A stretch of DNA of 24,262 bases from Candidatus Omnitrophota bacterium (GTDB lineage: Bacteria; Omnitrophota; Gorgyraeia; Gygaellales; Profunditerraquicolaceae), in NCBI GenBank assembly GCA_028717055.1, contig JAQUOO010000007.1:1-24262 (forward strand), in the 5' to 3' direction. The stretch's first letter is position 1, and every line of letters starts with the position of its first letter. Positions 1 to 7,091 of this stretch are shown piece by piece. Under the pieces are notes generated by a model. It saw only the letters and a program-made list of their open reading frames with translations. It was not told the origin of the DNA and searched no databases. Made by a program: the position numbers and the translations under genes.

Positions 1-180
1 GCAATAACCGATGATTATCTTGCCTTGCAGTTCCAGCTCCTGCTTCATTTTGAGGATTTCGGGCTCACCGCCGGTCTTACAAGTAGTGGCGCATTCACCG
101 CAACCTACCAAGAAAATCTTGGTATAGCTTTTTAAGCTATCCACAATATCCTGAAGGGGTTTTGACTCTGTTATAATCAT
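1..180 (-). CDS. MetV-like / MTHFR C-terminal-domain protein (5' part only)
   Basis: The gene begins with ATG at 180 and runs off the left edge, so only 60 residues are visible. The peptide starts MIITESKPLQDIVDSLKSY and carries VGCGECATTCKTGGEPEI, a Cys-x2-Cys-x3-Cys cluster. This resembles the short MetV-type proteins and the C-terminal domain found beside methylenetetrahydrofolate reductase in acetogens and many anaerobes, where the cysteines are thought to bind metal or an Fe-S cluster. If correct, a metF-like gene should follow off the left edge, pointing to the methyl branch of the Wood-Ljungdahl pathway. No good Shine-Dalgarno is seen before the ATG. It lies 52 nt downstream of uvrD on the same strand. 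Family assignment rests on a short fragment and is moderate. Confidence 0.6.
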   Translation of the reverse strand, partial: MIITESKPLQDIVDSLKSYTKIFLVGCGECATTCKTGGEPEILKMKQELELQGKIIIGYC

Positions 181-232
181 ATAAAAATTTTACCACTATT
201 TAAAGGCCAGAGCAAGAAAAATATGGACAGGA

Positions 233-2275
233 TTAATATTCTTCTTTATCGCGGAAATATTCTTGCATCATTTTTAAGAATTCTTTATCGGTTGCGCTCT
301 TCTTATCCATATCTTCACTGAATTCGGCATAGCCGGCATCAAATTCGTTCCCCGCATCTTCAATCTGAAGAAGCTCGCCCATAATCCTGCCTTCATCCAG
401 GAAACGCGAAACCTGAGTAAAAACCGGGCCCCCGCCGTCCATAAAGCTTCTTGGATTACGATCTACATGAGGCTTGAGTAAAAAAAGGTTTTCTTTCGCC
501 CGGGTAGAAGCAACATAAAAAAGCCGGCGTTCTTCTTCCATACCTTCTTCATCCTCCAGAGAACGATAGGAAGGCAGGTGGCCTTCGGCAACATAAATCA
601 GAAACACTGTATGCCACTCTAACCCCTTGGCGGAATGAATTGTGGAAAGCGTAAGCGTAGAGTCATCTTTATCTTTCAATCCTGCCTCGGCAAGAGAGCG
701 TTCAGGCGGCTCTAAAGCCATATCCGTCAGAAATTGTTCTAATGTTTTATAGCGCGAAGCGATGCGTAAAAGCGAATCCAAGTCATTAATCCTCTTATGA
801 AAATCATCGTATTTATTTCTAAGCAGGGGCTGATAATACTCCAAGAATATTTCGATTATCTTCTCCGGGCTCTGCACGCTGGAATTAATATCCTTGAGGA
901 TGTTAAAAAGCTTATTTACTTCTTCCCTATTCTTTCCGGAGGCTGCTAGCGGCGCACCTTTACCGGGAATAAGGGCATTAATTATTTTTTCGGCGCTCTT
1001 GGGGCCTATACCGGGTATCAATAGCAGCGCGCGCAGCCAGCTTACTTGATCCGCAGCGTTATAGACAATCCGTAAATAGGAAATCACATCTTTGATGTGC
1101 GCTGCTTCGACGAATTTCTGTCCGCCGTATTTTACAAAGGGAATGTTACGGCTGGCTAATTCCACTTCCAGGTCATTAGAGTGCCAGCCTGATCTAAACA
1201 AAACCGCGATATCCTTTAACTCCACCCCTTCTTCCCTTAGCTCCAGAATCTTATCCGCGATATAACGGGATTGGGCGTTTTCATCTTCGGCATCCACGAA
1301 AACCGGCTGCTGCTCCCCTTTCTTCTTCGTATAAAGGTTCTTCTCAAACTTTTCCTTTGCTCCTCTAATCACTTCATTAGTCAGGTTCAAGATTGGCTGG
1401 GTGGAGCGATAATTCTCCTCGAGAGTGATAATCCTGGTATTTTTAAAAAGCTGGGGGAAATCCATAATGTTCCGGAAATTCGCCCCCCTGAATGAATAAA
1501 TGCTCTGGGCGTCATCTCCAACAACCATAATGTTCTTATGTTCCGAGGCCAATAAACAGGCAATAAAAGCCTGGAGTTTATTCGTATCCTGATACTCATC
1601 TACCATAATATACCTGTATTTTCGGGATAACGACAGCCTTATCTCTTCATGATCAGTTAAAAGTTTTTTCAGGTAAACTAAAAGATCGTCATAATCTAAA
1701 AGAGATTTTTGAATCTTGTATTTATGGTATTCTTCACGGATTCGCCTGATTTCTTCGCTAAACTCCAAAAATTGCGGGTATTCATCATATAAAACGTCTT
1801 CTATTTTTTCGGATTTATTCACGCCTTTAGAGATTACTTCCAAAATGGCTTTTTTGCGGGGGAAGCGTTTCTCGCTCTTGTTAAAACCCATTTGCGTACG
1901 GATCAGGTTGATTGTGTCTTCGGCATCGGACTCATCGAGGATAGAGAAATTATTGACTAGGCCTAAAGCTTTGGCGTATCTTCTCAAAGTCGCGTTGGCA
2001 AACGAATGAAATGTGCCGCCAGAGACCCTTGAACAGCGTTCATCTAAAAGCAGGCTTGCCCGGCGCAGCATCTCTTCGCTAGCCCGGCGGGTAAAAGTAA
2101 GCAGTAAAATCTCATCGGGCTTTACTCCTTTTTCAACCAGATACGCTACCCGATGCACCAAAACCCTAGTCTTGCCGCTTCCTGCTCCGGCGATAACCAA
2201 ATATGCGCCATCGACGGACTCAACAGCTTCAAGCTGGGCCGGATTAAGTTCATTTTTATAATCGATTTTTTTCAC
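233..2275 (-). CDS. uvrD: UvrD/PcrA/Rep-type superfamily 1A DNA helicase
   Basis: This is a 680-residue ATP-dependent 3'-5' DNA helicase of the UvrD/Rep/PcrA family, expected in nucleotide-excision repair and in clearing forks and protein roadblocks. Visible motifs are the Q-motif region LNPAQLEAV, Walker A AGAGSGKT (29-36), Walker B VDEYQD (225-230), motif III GDDAQSIYSFRGA (253-265), motif IV LEENYRS, motif V STIHSAKGLEW and motif VI FYVASTRAKE. Length is close to the family norm of about 720. The short acidic tail lacks an obvious RNA-polymerase-binding Tudor module. The start is GTG at 2275, overlapping the TGA of the upstream EF-G gene (GTGA, 4 nt), so translation is probably coupled. 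UvrD versus PcrA cannot be settled from sequence alone. Confidence 0.95.
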   Translation of the reverse strand: MKKIDYKNELNPAQLEAVESVDGAYLVIAGAGSGKTRVLVHRVAYLVEKGVKPDEILLLTFTRRASEEMLRRASLLLDERCSRVSGGTFHSFANATLRRYAKALGLVNNFSILDESDAEDTINLIRTQMGFNKSEKRFPRKKAILEVISKGVNKSEKIEDVLYDEYPQFLEFSEEIRRIREEYHKYKIQKSLLDYDDLLVYLKKLLTDHEEIRLSLSRKYRYIMVDEYQDTNKLQAFIACLLASEHKNIMVVGDDAQSIYSFRGANFRNIMDFPQLFKNTRIITLEENYRSTQPILNLTNEVIRGAKEKFEKNLYTKKKGEQQPVFVDAEDENAQSRYIADKILELREEGVELKDIAVLFRSGWHSNDLEVELASRNIPFVKYGGQKFVEAAHIKDVISYLRIVYNAADQVSWLRALLLIPGIGPKSAEKIINALIPGKGAPLAASGKNREEVNKLFNILKDINSSVQSPEKIIEIFLEYYQPLLRNKYDDFHKRINDLDSLLRIASRYKTLEQFLTDMALEPPERSLAEAGLKDKDDSTLTLSTIHSAKGLEWHTVFLIYVAEGHLPSYRSLEDEEGMEEERRLFYVASTRAKENLFLLKPHVDRNPRSFMDGGGPVFTQVSRFLDEGRIMGELLQIEDAGNEFDAGYAEFSEDMDKKSATDKEFLKMMQEYFRDKEEY

Positions 2276-5200
2276 GAATCTTTCTTCTGTCTCTGCTTTT
2301 CTTCAATAAGCTTTTGGGTTATTTCTTGCGGGACCTGGAGGTATTTGGAAAATTCCATAGAGGCGTTGGCGCGTCCGCTGGACAGAGAACGAAATGCGGT
2401 AGCATAACCAAACATCTCTGCAAGGGGAACTTCCGCAGAGATGATCTTTTGTTTGCCTTTCGGTTCCGCATTCAATATCTTCCCGCGGTGCGAACAAATA
2501 TAACCTATGCAGGCATTGGCATATTCTTCAACCGTAGCGACTTCCAGAGACATATAAGGCTCCAATAATATTGGCTTTGCTTTCATAAATGCTTCCTTGA
2601 AACCAAATATCCCGGCCATCTTAAAGGACAGTTCCGAAGAATCTACTTCATGGAACGAACCGTCATATAATTCTACTTTTATGTCGACGACCGGATATCC
2701 GACGTAAACGCCCTTCTCCATAGCTTCAATTACTCCTTTTTCAACAGCCGGAATAAATGAACGGGGAATCGCGCCTCCTTTTATGTTGTCAATAAACTCA
2801 AAACCCTCTCCGGATGCGGCAGGAATCAACCTTAGCAAAACATGCCCGTATTGGCCGCGGCCTCCGGATTGCTTGATATATTTTCCTTCGCCTTCGGACT
2901 TCTCAATTATAGTTTCCCGATACGCAACCTTAGGCTGGCCCACTATAGCCTCAACCCCGAATTCCTCTTTTAACCTGTCTACGATTATTTCAAGATGCAG
3001 CTCTCCCATCCCGGTAAGCACCACCTCTTTGGTTTCTTCATCACTATGCACCAAAAACGTGGGATCCTCCTCGGTCAATTTAGCTAAACCTTTTCCCAAT
3101 TTATCCTGATCCGAGCGGCTCTTGGGCGCAATGCTCAAAGATACAACCGGGGTTGGAAACTGTATCGCCTCCAGAAGAATCGGATTATCCGCATCGCAAA
3201 GCGTATCTCCGGTAACGGTATTGCCTAACCCTACAACCGCTACGATATCTCCGGCAAAAGCATAATCAATATTTTCCCGTTGATTGGCATGCATCTGCAC
3301 AATACGAGCGACTCTTTCCTTTTTATTTTTTGTGGAATTTAAAACATAGCTTCCGGTATCCAGAACTCCGGAATAAACCCTCACATAAACAAGCTTTCCC
3401 ATATGCGGATCGGCCTGCACTTTAAAAGCGAGCCCCGAAAACGGTTCGTTAAAATCCGCCCGGCGCGGCAATTTCTTCTCTTTGTCTTCAATGTCATGCC
3501 CTTCTACAGCCGGTAAATCTAAAGGTGAAGGTAAATATAATGTTACCGCGTCAAGCAGGTTCTGCACTCCTTTATTTTTGAATGCCGCTCCGCATAAAAC
3601 CGGGACTGCCTTATTGGCGACAGTGCCAATACGTATAGCATTCTTTAACTCTTCGACCGAAATTTCTTTCTCCCCGGAATCAATATATTTTTTCATTAAC
3701 GCTTCATCAAAAGCAATTGCCTTCTCCAGCATAATGTGGTGGAAATCTTTGGCTTTTTCCAGGTATTCCTGCGGGATTTCCTCAATGCGCGTTTGTTTTC
3801 CTTGCGATTCTGCTTCGTAATAACAGGCTTTCATTTCTAACAGATCGATTACCCCGAGAAAATTGTCCTCCGCGCCTATAGGAATCTCAAGAGGAATAAC
3901 ATTCCCTCCCAGATCCGTTTCGATACCTTTCAATACGCCATAAAAGTCCGCTCCGGTGCGATCCATCTTATTAATAAAAGCGATCTTGGGAACGTTGTAC
4001 TTGTCGGACTGATGCCAGACAGTCTCGGATTGCGGCTCAACTCCTCCGACAGCGCAAAAAACCGCAACTGCTCCGTCTAAAACTCGCAGCGAACGCTCTA
4101 CCTCGACGGTAAAATCGACATGACCGGGAGTATCGATGAGATTAACCCGATGCCCCTTCCAGAAACAGGTTGTTGCTGCTGCAGTAATAGTAATACCGCG
4201 CTCCCTCTCCTGCTTCATCCAGTCCATCTGTGTGCCGCCTTCATGCACCTCGCCGATCTTGTGGCTTTTGCCGGTATAAAAAAGAATTCTTTCGGAAAGC
4301 GTGGTTTTACCGGCATCTATGTGCGCCATAATTCCGATGTTGCGCGTTTTCTCTAACGGATATTTGGGAGTCGGCGCCGGGCCCTGCTTAAGATTAAGAG
4401 GCGACTCTTCTTTAGCCGGCTCTTGCTCCTTGGGAGGTTCGACAATAGGTTTTTCTGCGGGTTTAGGGTCTTCTAAAGAGAGTATTTTTTCTTCAACAGA
4501 AGGCGGCTGCGGAGGTTCTTCTTTGGATTTTGCCTCGGTAGGCTCTTCTTCGGATTTAATTTCCGCAATTTCTTGCTTAATTTCTTCCTCAGGCGCTTCT
4601 TGCGGTTTTTCCTCAATAGGCCCTGCTTTAAGTTCTTCCTTGGGTTTTTCTTCGGCAGCCGGTTTGGCTAAATTCGGCTCTACTTGCTGGGATTGCCTTT
4701 TTAAGCGGGTAATCTCCTCGGCAAAACTTTGCAGTTTCTCCTCTTTTGTGTCCAGTTCTTTTTCCAGCTCCGTATACTCTTCATTTAATTTATTGAATTC
4801 GGCCTTGGGCACCCATTCGCTGATTTTTTCTTTATTCTTGAATTCGTTAACGATTAGCTCCTGGGATTTTAAATCTTTAGCATACTTTTCAATCTGATGT
4901 TTCTGAATCTCAATTTGTTCGCTTTTATCTTTTAGGGAGCGGTCCAGGCTTTGCAGCTTATCGTTTATTTCGCGCACTTCTCTGGCGGCATTAACATTTT
5001 TGGCGAATTCATCCTGTAATTCCTTCTCTTTAGCCATAAATTTACTCTTTAGCTCCGTGTTTTCGGTTTTAACCTTATTGAGCATCTCTTCGGAGGCGGC
5101 TACCCAGGCTTCTTTACGTTTTAACTCTTGCTCCAACTGTTCATACTTATCAATCGCTTCCTGGAAGCGCGATTTGGAGCTGAAATACTCGGATTTGGTT

Positions 5201-5412
5201 TTCTCGGTTTCAGCTTGCGAAGTCTTTAACTCTCCCTCTAATTCCGCGATTCTCCTGTCTTTAATTTCAACCGGGGCGGATGCTGGGCCAAAATCAGTTC
5301 TTTTCTTGGCCTTAGGAATACGTTTTTTATCGCTCTCGGGAATAAAAGCCACAAAGAGGGCGCAAATTACCAAGCCTACTCCAACTACCGCAACTATCAC
5401 CATTAAGTTCAT
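2272..5412 (-). CDS. fusA: Membrane-anchored coiled-coil/EF-G fusion (elongation factor G with 350-residue N-terminal extension)
   Basis: This is an uninterrupted 1046-codon gene. Residues 1-24 form one hydrophobic segment (VIVAVVGVGLVICALFVAF) followed by basic SDKKRIPKAKKR, predicting N-out/C-in topology. Residues about 50-245 are charged and heptad-like, a probable long coiled coil. Residues about 246-350 are a Pro/Glu/Lys-rich linker. From about 352 a complete EF-G follows: YPLEKTRNIGIMAHIDAGKT, with the P-loop at 363-370, switch I around RGITITAAATT, DTPGH (427-431) and NKMD (481-484). Domains II-V run to the C-terminus, about 695 residues like ordinary EF-G. The join falls where a normal EF-G would have its initiator Met. 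The EF-G part appears catalytically intact, so GTP-driven ribosomal translocation or recycling is the likely activity, here tethered to the cytoplasmic face of the membrane. The ATG overlaps the rarA stop (ATGA), and AGGA lies 9 nt upstream. It sits outside any str operon, so a second, ordinary EF-G may exist elsewhere. Confidence 0.93.
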   Translation of the reverse strand: MNLMVIVAVVGVGLVICALFVAFIPESDKKRIPKAKKRTDFGPASAPVEIKDRRIAELEGELKTSQAETEKTKSEYFSSKSRFQEAIDKYEQLEQELKRKEAWVAASEEMLNKVKTENTELKSKFMAKEKELQDEFAKNVNAAREVREINDKLQSLDRSLKDKSEQIEIQKHQIEKYAKDLKSQELIVNEFKNKEKISEWVPKAEFNKLNEEYTELEKELDTKEEKLQSFAEEITRLKRQSQQVEPNLAKPAAEEKPKEELKAGPIEEKPQEAPEEEIKQEIAEIKSEEEPTEAKSKEEPPQPPSVEEKILSLEDPKPAEKPIVEPPKEQEPAKEESPLNLKQGPAPTPKYPLEKTRNIGIMAHIDAGKTTLSERILFYTGKSHKIGEVHEGGTQMDWMKQERERGITITAAATTCFWKGHRVNLIDTPGHVDFTVEVERSLRVLDGAVAVFCAVGGVEPQSETVWHQSDKYNVPKIAFINKMDRTGADFYGVLKGIETDLGGNVIPLEIPIGAEDNFLGVIDLLEMKACYYEAESQGKQTRIEEIPQEYLEKAKDFHHIMLEKAIAFDEALMKKYIDSGEKEISVEELKNAIRIGTVANKAVPVLCGAAFKNKGVQNLLDAVTLYLPSPLDLPAVEGHDIEDKEKKLPRRADFNEPFSGLAFKVQADPHMGKLVYVRVYSGVLDTGSYVLNSTKNKKERVARIVQMHANQRENIDYAFAGDIVAVVGLGNTVTGDTLCDADNPILLEAIQFPTPVVSLSIAPKSRSDQDKLGKGLAKLTEEDPTFLVHSDEETKEVVLTGMGELHLEIIVDRLKEEFGVEAIVGQPKVAYRETIIEKSEGEGKYIKQSGGRGQYGHVLLRLIPAASGEGFEFIDNIKGGAIPRSFIPAVEKGVIEAMEKGVYVGYPVVDIKVELYDGSFHEVDSSELSFKMAGIFGFKEAFMKAKPILLEPYMSLEVATVEEYANACIGYICSHRGKILNAEPKGKQKIISAEVPLAEMFGYATAFRSLSSGRANASMEFSKYLQVPQEITQKLIEEKQRQKKDS

Positions 5413-6761
5413 TTTGATTTATCCTGATCTTTGCGCAGCTTATCCAAACGTTCTTTTATCTTGGCTTCATATCCTATTTGCGTCGGCTCATAATAATGAA
5501 CCTTCTTACGGATATACTCCTGCTTCACGTAATGCCCCGGATAATCATGGGCATATTTATAGCCCTTACCGTGCCCTAAGGCTTCGGCATCCCCGGTTGC
5601 GTCCTTAAGATGATCCGGAACTTCCTGAACTTTCTTATTTTCTATGTCTTGCAGGGCTTTGTCAATGGCTAAATAACTGGCGTTGGATTTTGGGGCGCTA
5701 GAAACATAAATAACCGCCTGAGCCAGAGGAATACGCGCTTCCGGCATCCCCACAAATTCTGAAATCTGCAAGGCCGCGTTAGCTAAAACTATCGCCAGCG
5801 GGTCGGCGTTTCCCACATCCTCAGCTGCCAATATGCAAACTCTGCGAGCTATAAACCTGGGATCCTCGCCGCTATAAAGCATCTTGGCCATCCAGTAGAG
5901 GGCTGCGTCCGGGTCAGATCCGCGCATTGATTTAATGAATGCGGAGGCAGTATCGTAATGCGCGTCTTCATCATTATCATAAACAACCGCTTTTTTCTGG
6001 ATTGACTCCTGAGCTACCTCCAAATTAAAATCGATTTTTCCGTCTTTGGATTTAGGCGTTGTTAACACGCCGATCTCCAAGGCGCTTAGAGCCCTGCGGG
6101 CGTCTCCTTCGCAAGTCTTAGCCAGAAATTCCAGGGCTTTTTTATCGGCATTAACCTTTAATTTGCCTAAGCCGCGTTCATCATCTTTTAAAGCCGCGCT
6201 TAGAACATCCAAAATTTCATTTTCTTTTAAGGATTTTAACTCGCAGACCAGCGATCGCGACAAAAGCGCAGAAGCCATGGAAAAAAATGGATTATGCACA
6301 GTCGCGCCGATTAATACGGGATTACCGTCTTCAACATCCGGCAATAATACATCCTGTTGAGCTTTATTAAAACGATGAATCTCGTCGATAAAAAGAATGG
6401 TTTTTTTAGCGGTATTGGCTTCTTTTTGTTTAGCGCTGGAAATTACTTTTCTTAGCTCTTCGACATTGGAGGTAGTCGCGTTAATAGATACATAGTGGCT
6501 CTGGGTGAGATTAGCTATACACCAGGCTAAAGAAGTTTTGCCTATTCCGGGAGGGCCGAATAAAATTAAAGAGCTTAAACGGTCCGCTTCAATTGCCCGG
6601 CGCAGAAGTTTTCCCTTGCCTAATATATGGGCCTGGCCGACAAATTCATTCAAAGAGCGCGGCCGCATACGCACAGCTAAAGGCAGCTTGTTTAAATCTA
6701 TTTTTTTATCTTCGATAAAGAAATCCATAGGACTAACAAGTTGTTCCTCCCTCGACCACAT
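5409..6761 (-). CDS. rarA: RarA/MgsA-family AAA+ ATPase (replication-associated recombination protein)
   Basis: RarA (MgsA, WRNIP1 family) is a clamp-loader-like AAA+ ATPase that acts at stalled replication forks. Visible are the N-terminal RMRPRSLNEFVGQ, Walker A GPPGIGKT (69-76), Walker B ILFIDE (122-127) followed by IHRFNKAQQD, the arginine-finger region ALLSRS, and the C-terminal tetramerisation region with YKYAHDYPGHYV. The longest reading frame is 450 residues, matching the family. The start is uncertain. ATG 6761 has no Shine-Dalgarno and lies inside a hairpin, while ATG 6728 gives a length before RMRP like E. coli RarA, with GGGAGG 17 nt upstream, further than usual. It is the first gene of a rarA/EF-G/uvrD set joined by 4-nt overlaps, downstream of 6S RNA. 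Confidence 0.94.
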   Translation of the reverse strand: MWSREEQLVSPMDFFIEDKKIDLNKLPLAVRMRPRSLNEFVGQAHILGKGKLLRRAIEADRLSSLILFGPPGIGKTSLAWCIANLTQSHYVSINATTSNVEELRKVISSAKQKEANTAKKTILFIDEIHRFNKAQQDVLLPDVEDGNPVLIGATVHNPFFSMASALLSRSLVCELKSLKENEILDVLSAALKDDERGLGKLKVNADKKALEFLAKTCEGDARRALSALEIGVLTTPKSKDGKIDFNLEVAQESIQKKAVVYDNDEDAHYDTASAFIKSMRGSDPDAALYWMAKMLYSGEDPRFIARRVCILAAEDVGNADPLAIVLANAALQISEFVGMPEARIPLAQAVIYVSSAPKSNASYLAIDKALQDIENKKVQEVPDHLKDATGDAEALGHGKGYKYAHDYPGHYVKQEYIRKKVHYYEPTQIGYEAKIKERLDKLRKDQDKSK

Positions 6762-6859
6762 CGCAAATTAGCGGCGGTCTCGGGATTCTTCGCAGACACC
6801 CCGCTAACAGCGGGTCTACAATTTATGTCGTCCCTTTCCGGGCTCCATAAATTGTCTGC
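6749..6859 (-). other. Highly structured leader between 6S RNA and rarA
   Basis: Read on the minus strand, this stretch folds almost completely. An outer helix GCAGAC/GTCTGC (6854-6859 with 6792-6797) encloses two hairpins. One is ACAATTTATG/CATAAATTGT (6846-6855 with 6818-6827, sharing two bases with the outer helix). The other is CCCGCT/AGCGGG (6809-6814 with 6800-6805). Together they form a three-way-junction layout. A further hairpin (6774-6784 with 6749-6759) pairs CCC/GGG and GACCGC/GTGGTC around a tandem GA/GA mismatch and contains the first possible rarA ATG. The role is unknown: either a cis-regulatory leader or a dispersed palindromic repeat. With the 6S RNA this accounts for the whole 330-nt gap between pheT and rarA. 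Confidence 0.55.
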
Positions 6860-6861
6860 TT

Positions 6862-7055
6862 AAAAAAAATCCCCGCATAAGTGCCGTTGGATTGAATAGT
6901 CTGAACCGATTTGGTTTCAGGTGGGAACCCTATCTTTAAGAACGCGCGAAGGCGTTTAAAGAATCGCGGGCTCCCTTGAAATTGATGTTGGTTCAACAAT
7001 TATCAAATATCCAACGAGCACTGCAGGGATATCTAAAGAGCTGTTTTATTCTTGT
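6862..7055 (-). ncRNA. ssrS: 6S RNA (regulator of RNA polymerase housekeeping holoenzyme)
   Basis: The minus strand carries a long rod-shaped fold. The closing stem CCCTGCA-GTGC-CGTTGGAT (7028-7009) pairs with ATCCAACG-GCAC-TGCGGGG (6892-6871) with only small bulges, followed by a T8 tract (6869-6862). The interior holds GGGAGCCC/GGGTTCCC and an apical TCTTTAA/TTAAAGA hairpin around a TTCG-like loop, consistent with the 6S central bubble. About 190 nt is the normal 6S length, and CCCTGC-GTGCTCGT resembles closing stems of known 6S RNAs. 6S RNA binds sigma70-type holoenzyme as an open-promoter mimic and acts in stationary phase. 6S genes next to rarA are known in other bacteria, which supports the call. 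Ends are estimated from the promoter and the T tract. Confidence 0.83.
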
Positions 7056-7061
7056 ATAAGA

Positions 7062-7089
7062 AGTATAACACATAAGGACCGGAAATCAA
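7062..7089 (-). promoter_or_regulatory. Sigma70-type promoter of the 6S RNA gene
   Basis: The -35 TTGATT (7089-7084) and -10 TATACT (7067-7062) are separated by 16 nt. The -35 starts 2 nt after the pheT stop, so the RNA has its own promoter at the end of the translation operon. Transcription would begin near 7055, just before the 6S closing stem. Confidence 0.7.
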
Positions 7090-7091
7090 GC

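Noticed and set aside
4360..4420. Possible internal start that would make a separate soluble EF-G.
   Set aside because: No ATG, GTG or TTG with a suitably spaced Shine-Dalgarno was found between the linker and the G1 motif. An AAGGAG word in the linker has no start codon at the right distance, and the in-frame leucine near the join is TTA.
4301..4897. A 198-codon Ser/Gly-rich plus-strand reading frame opposite the EF-G linker.
   Set aside because: It is an antisense shadow of the Pro/Glu/Lys-rich linker and coiled coil; its composition follows directly from the opposite strand and it has no recognisable domain.
6919..6933. parS-like GTTTCAGGTGGGAAC word.
   Set aside because: It has odd length, is not palindromic and lies inside the 6S RNA where its bases are needed for the fold.
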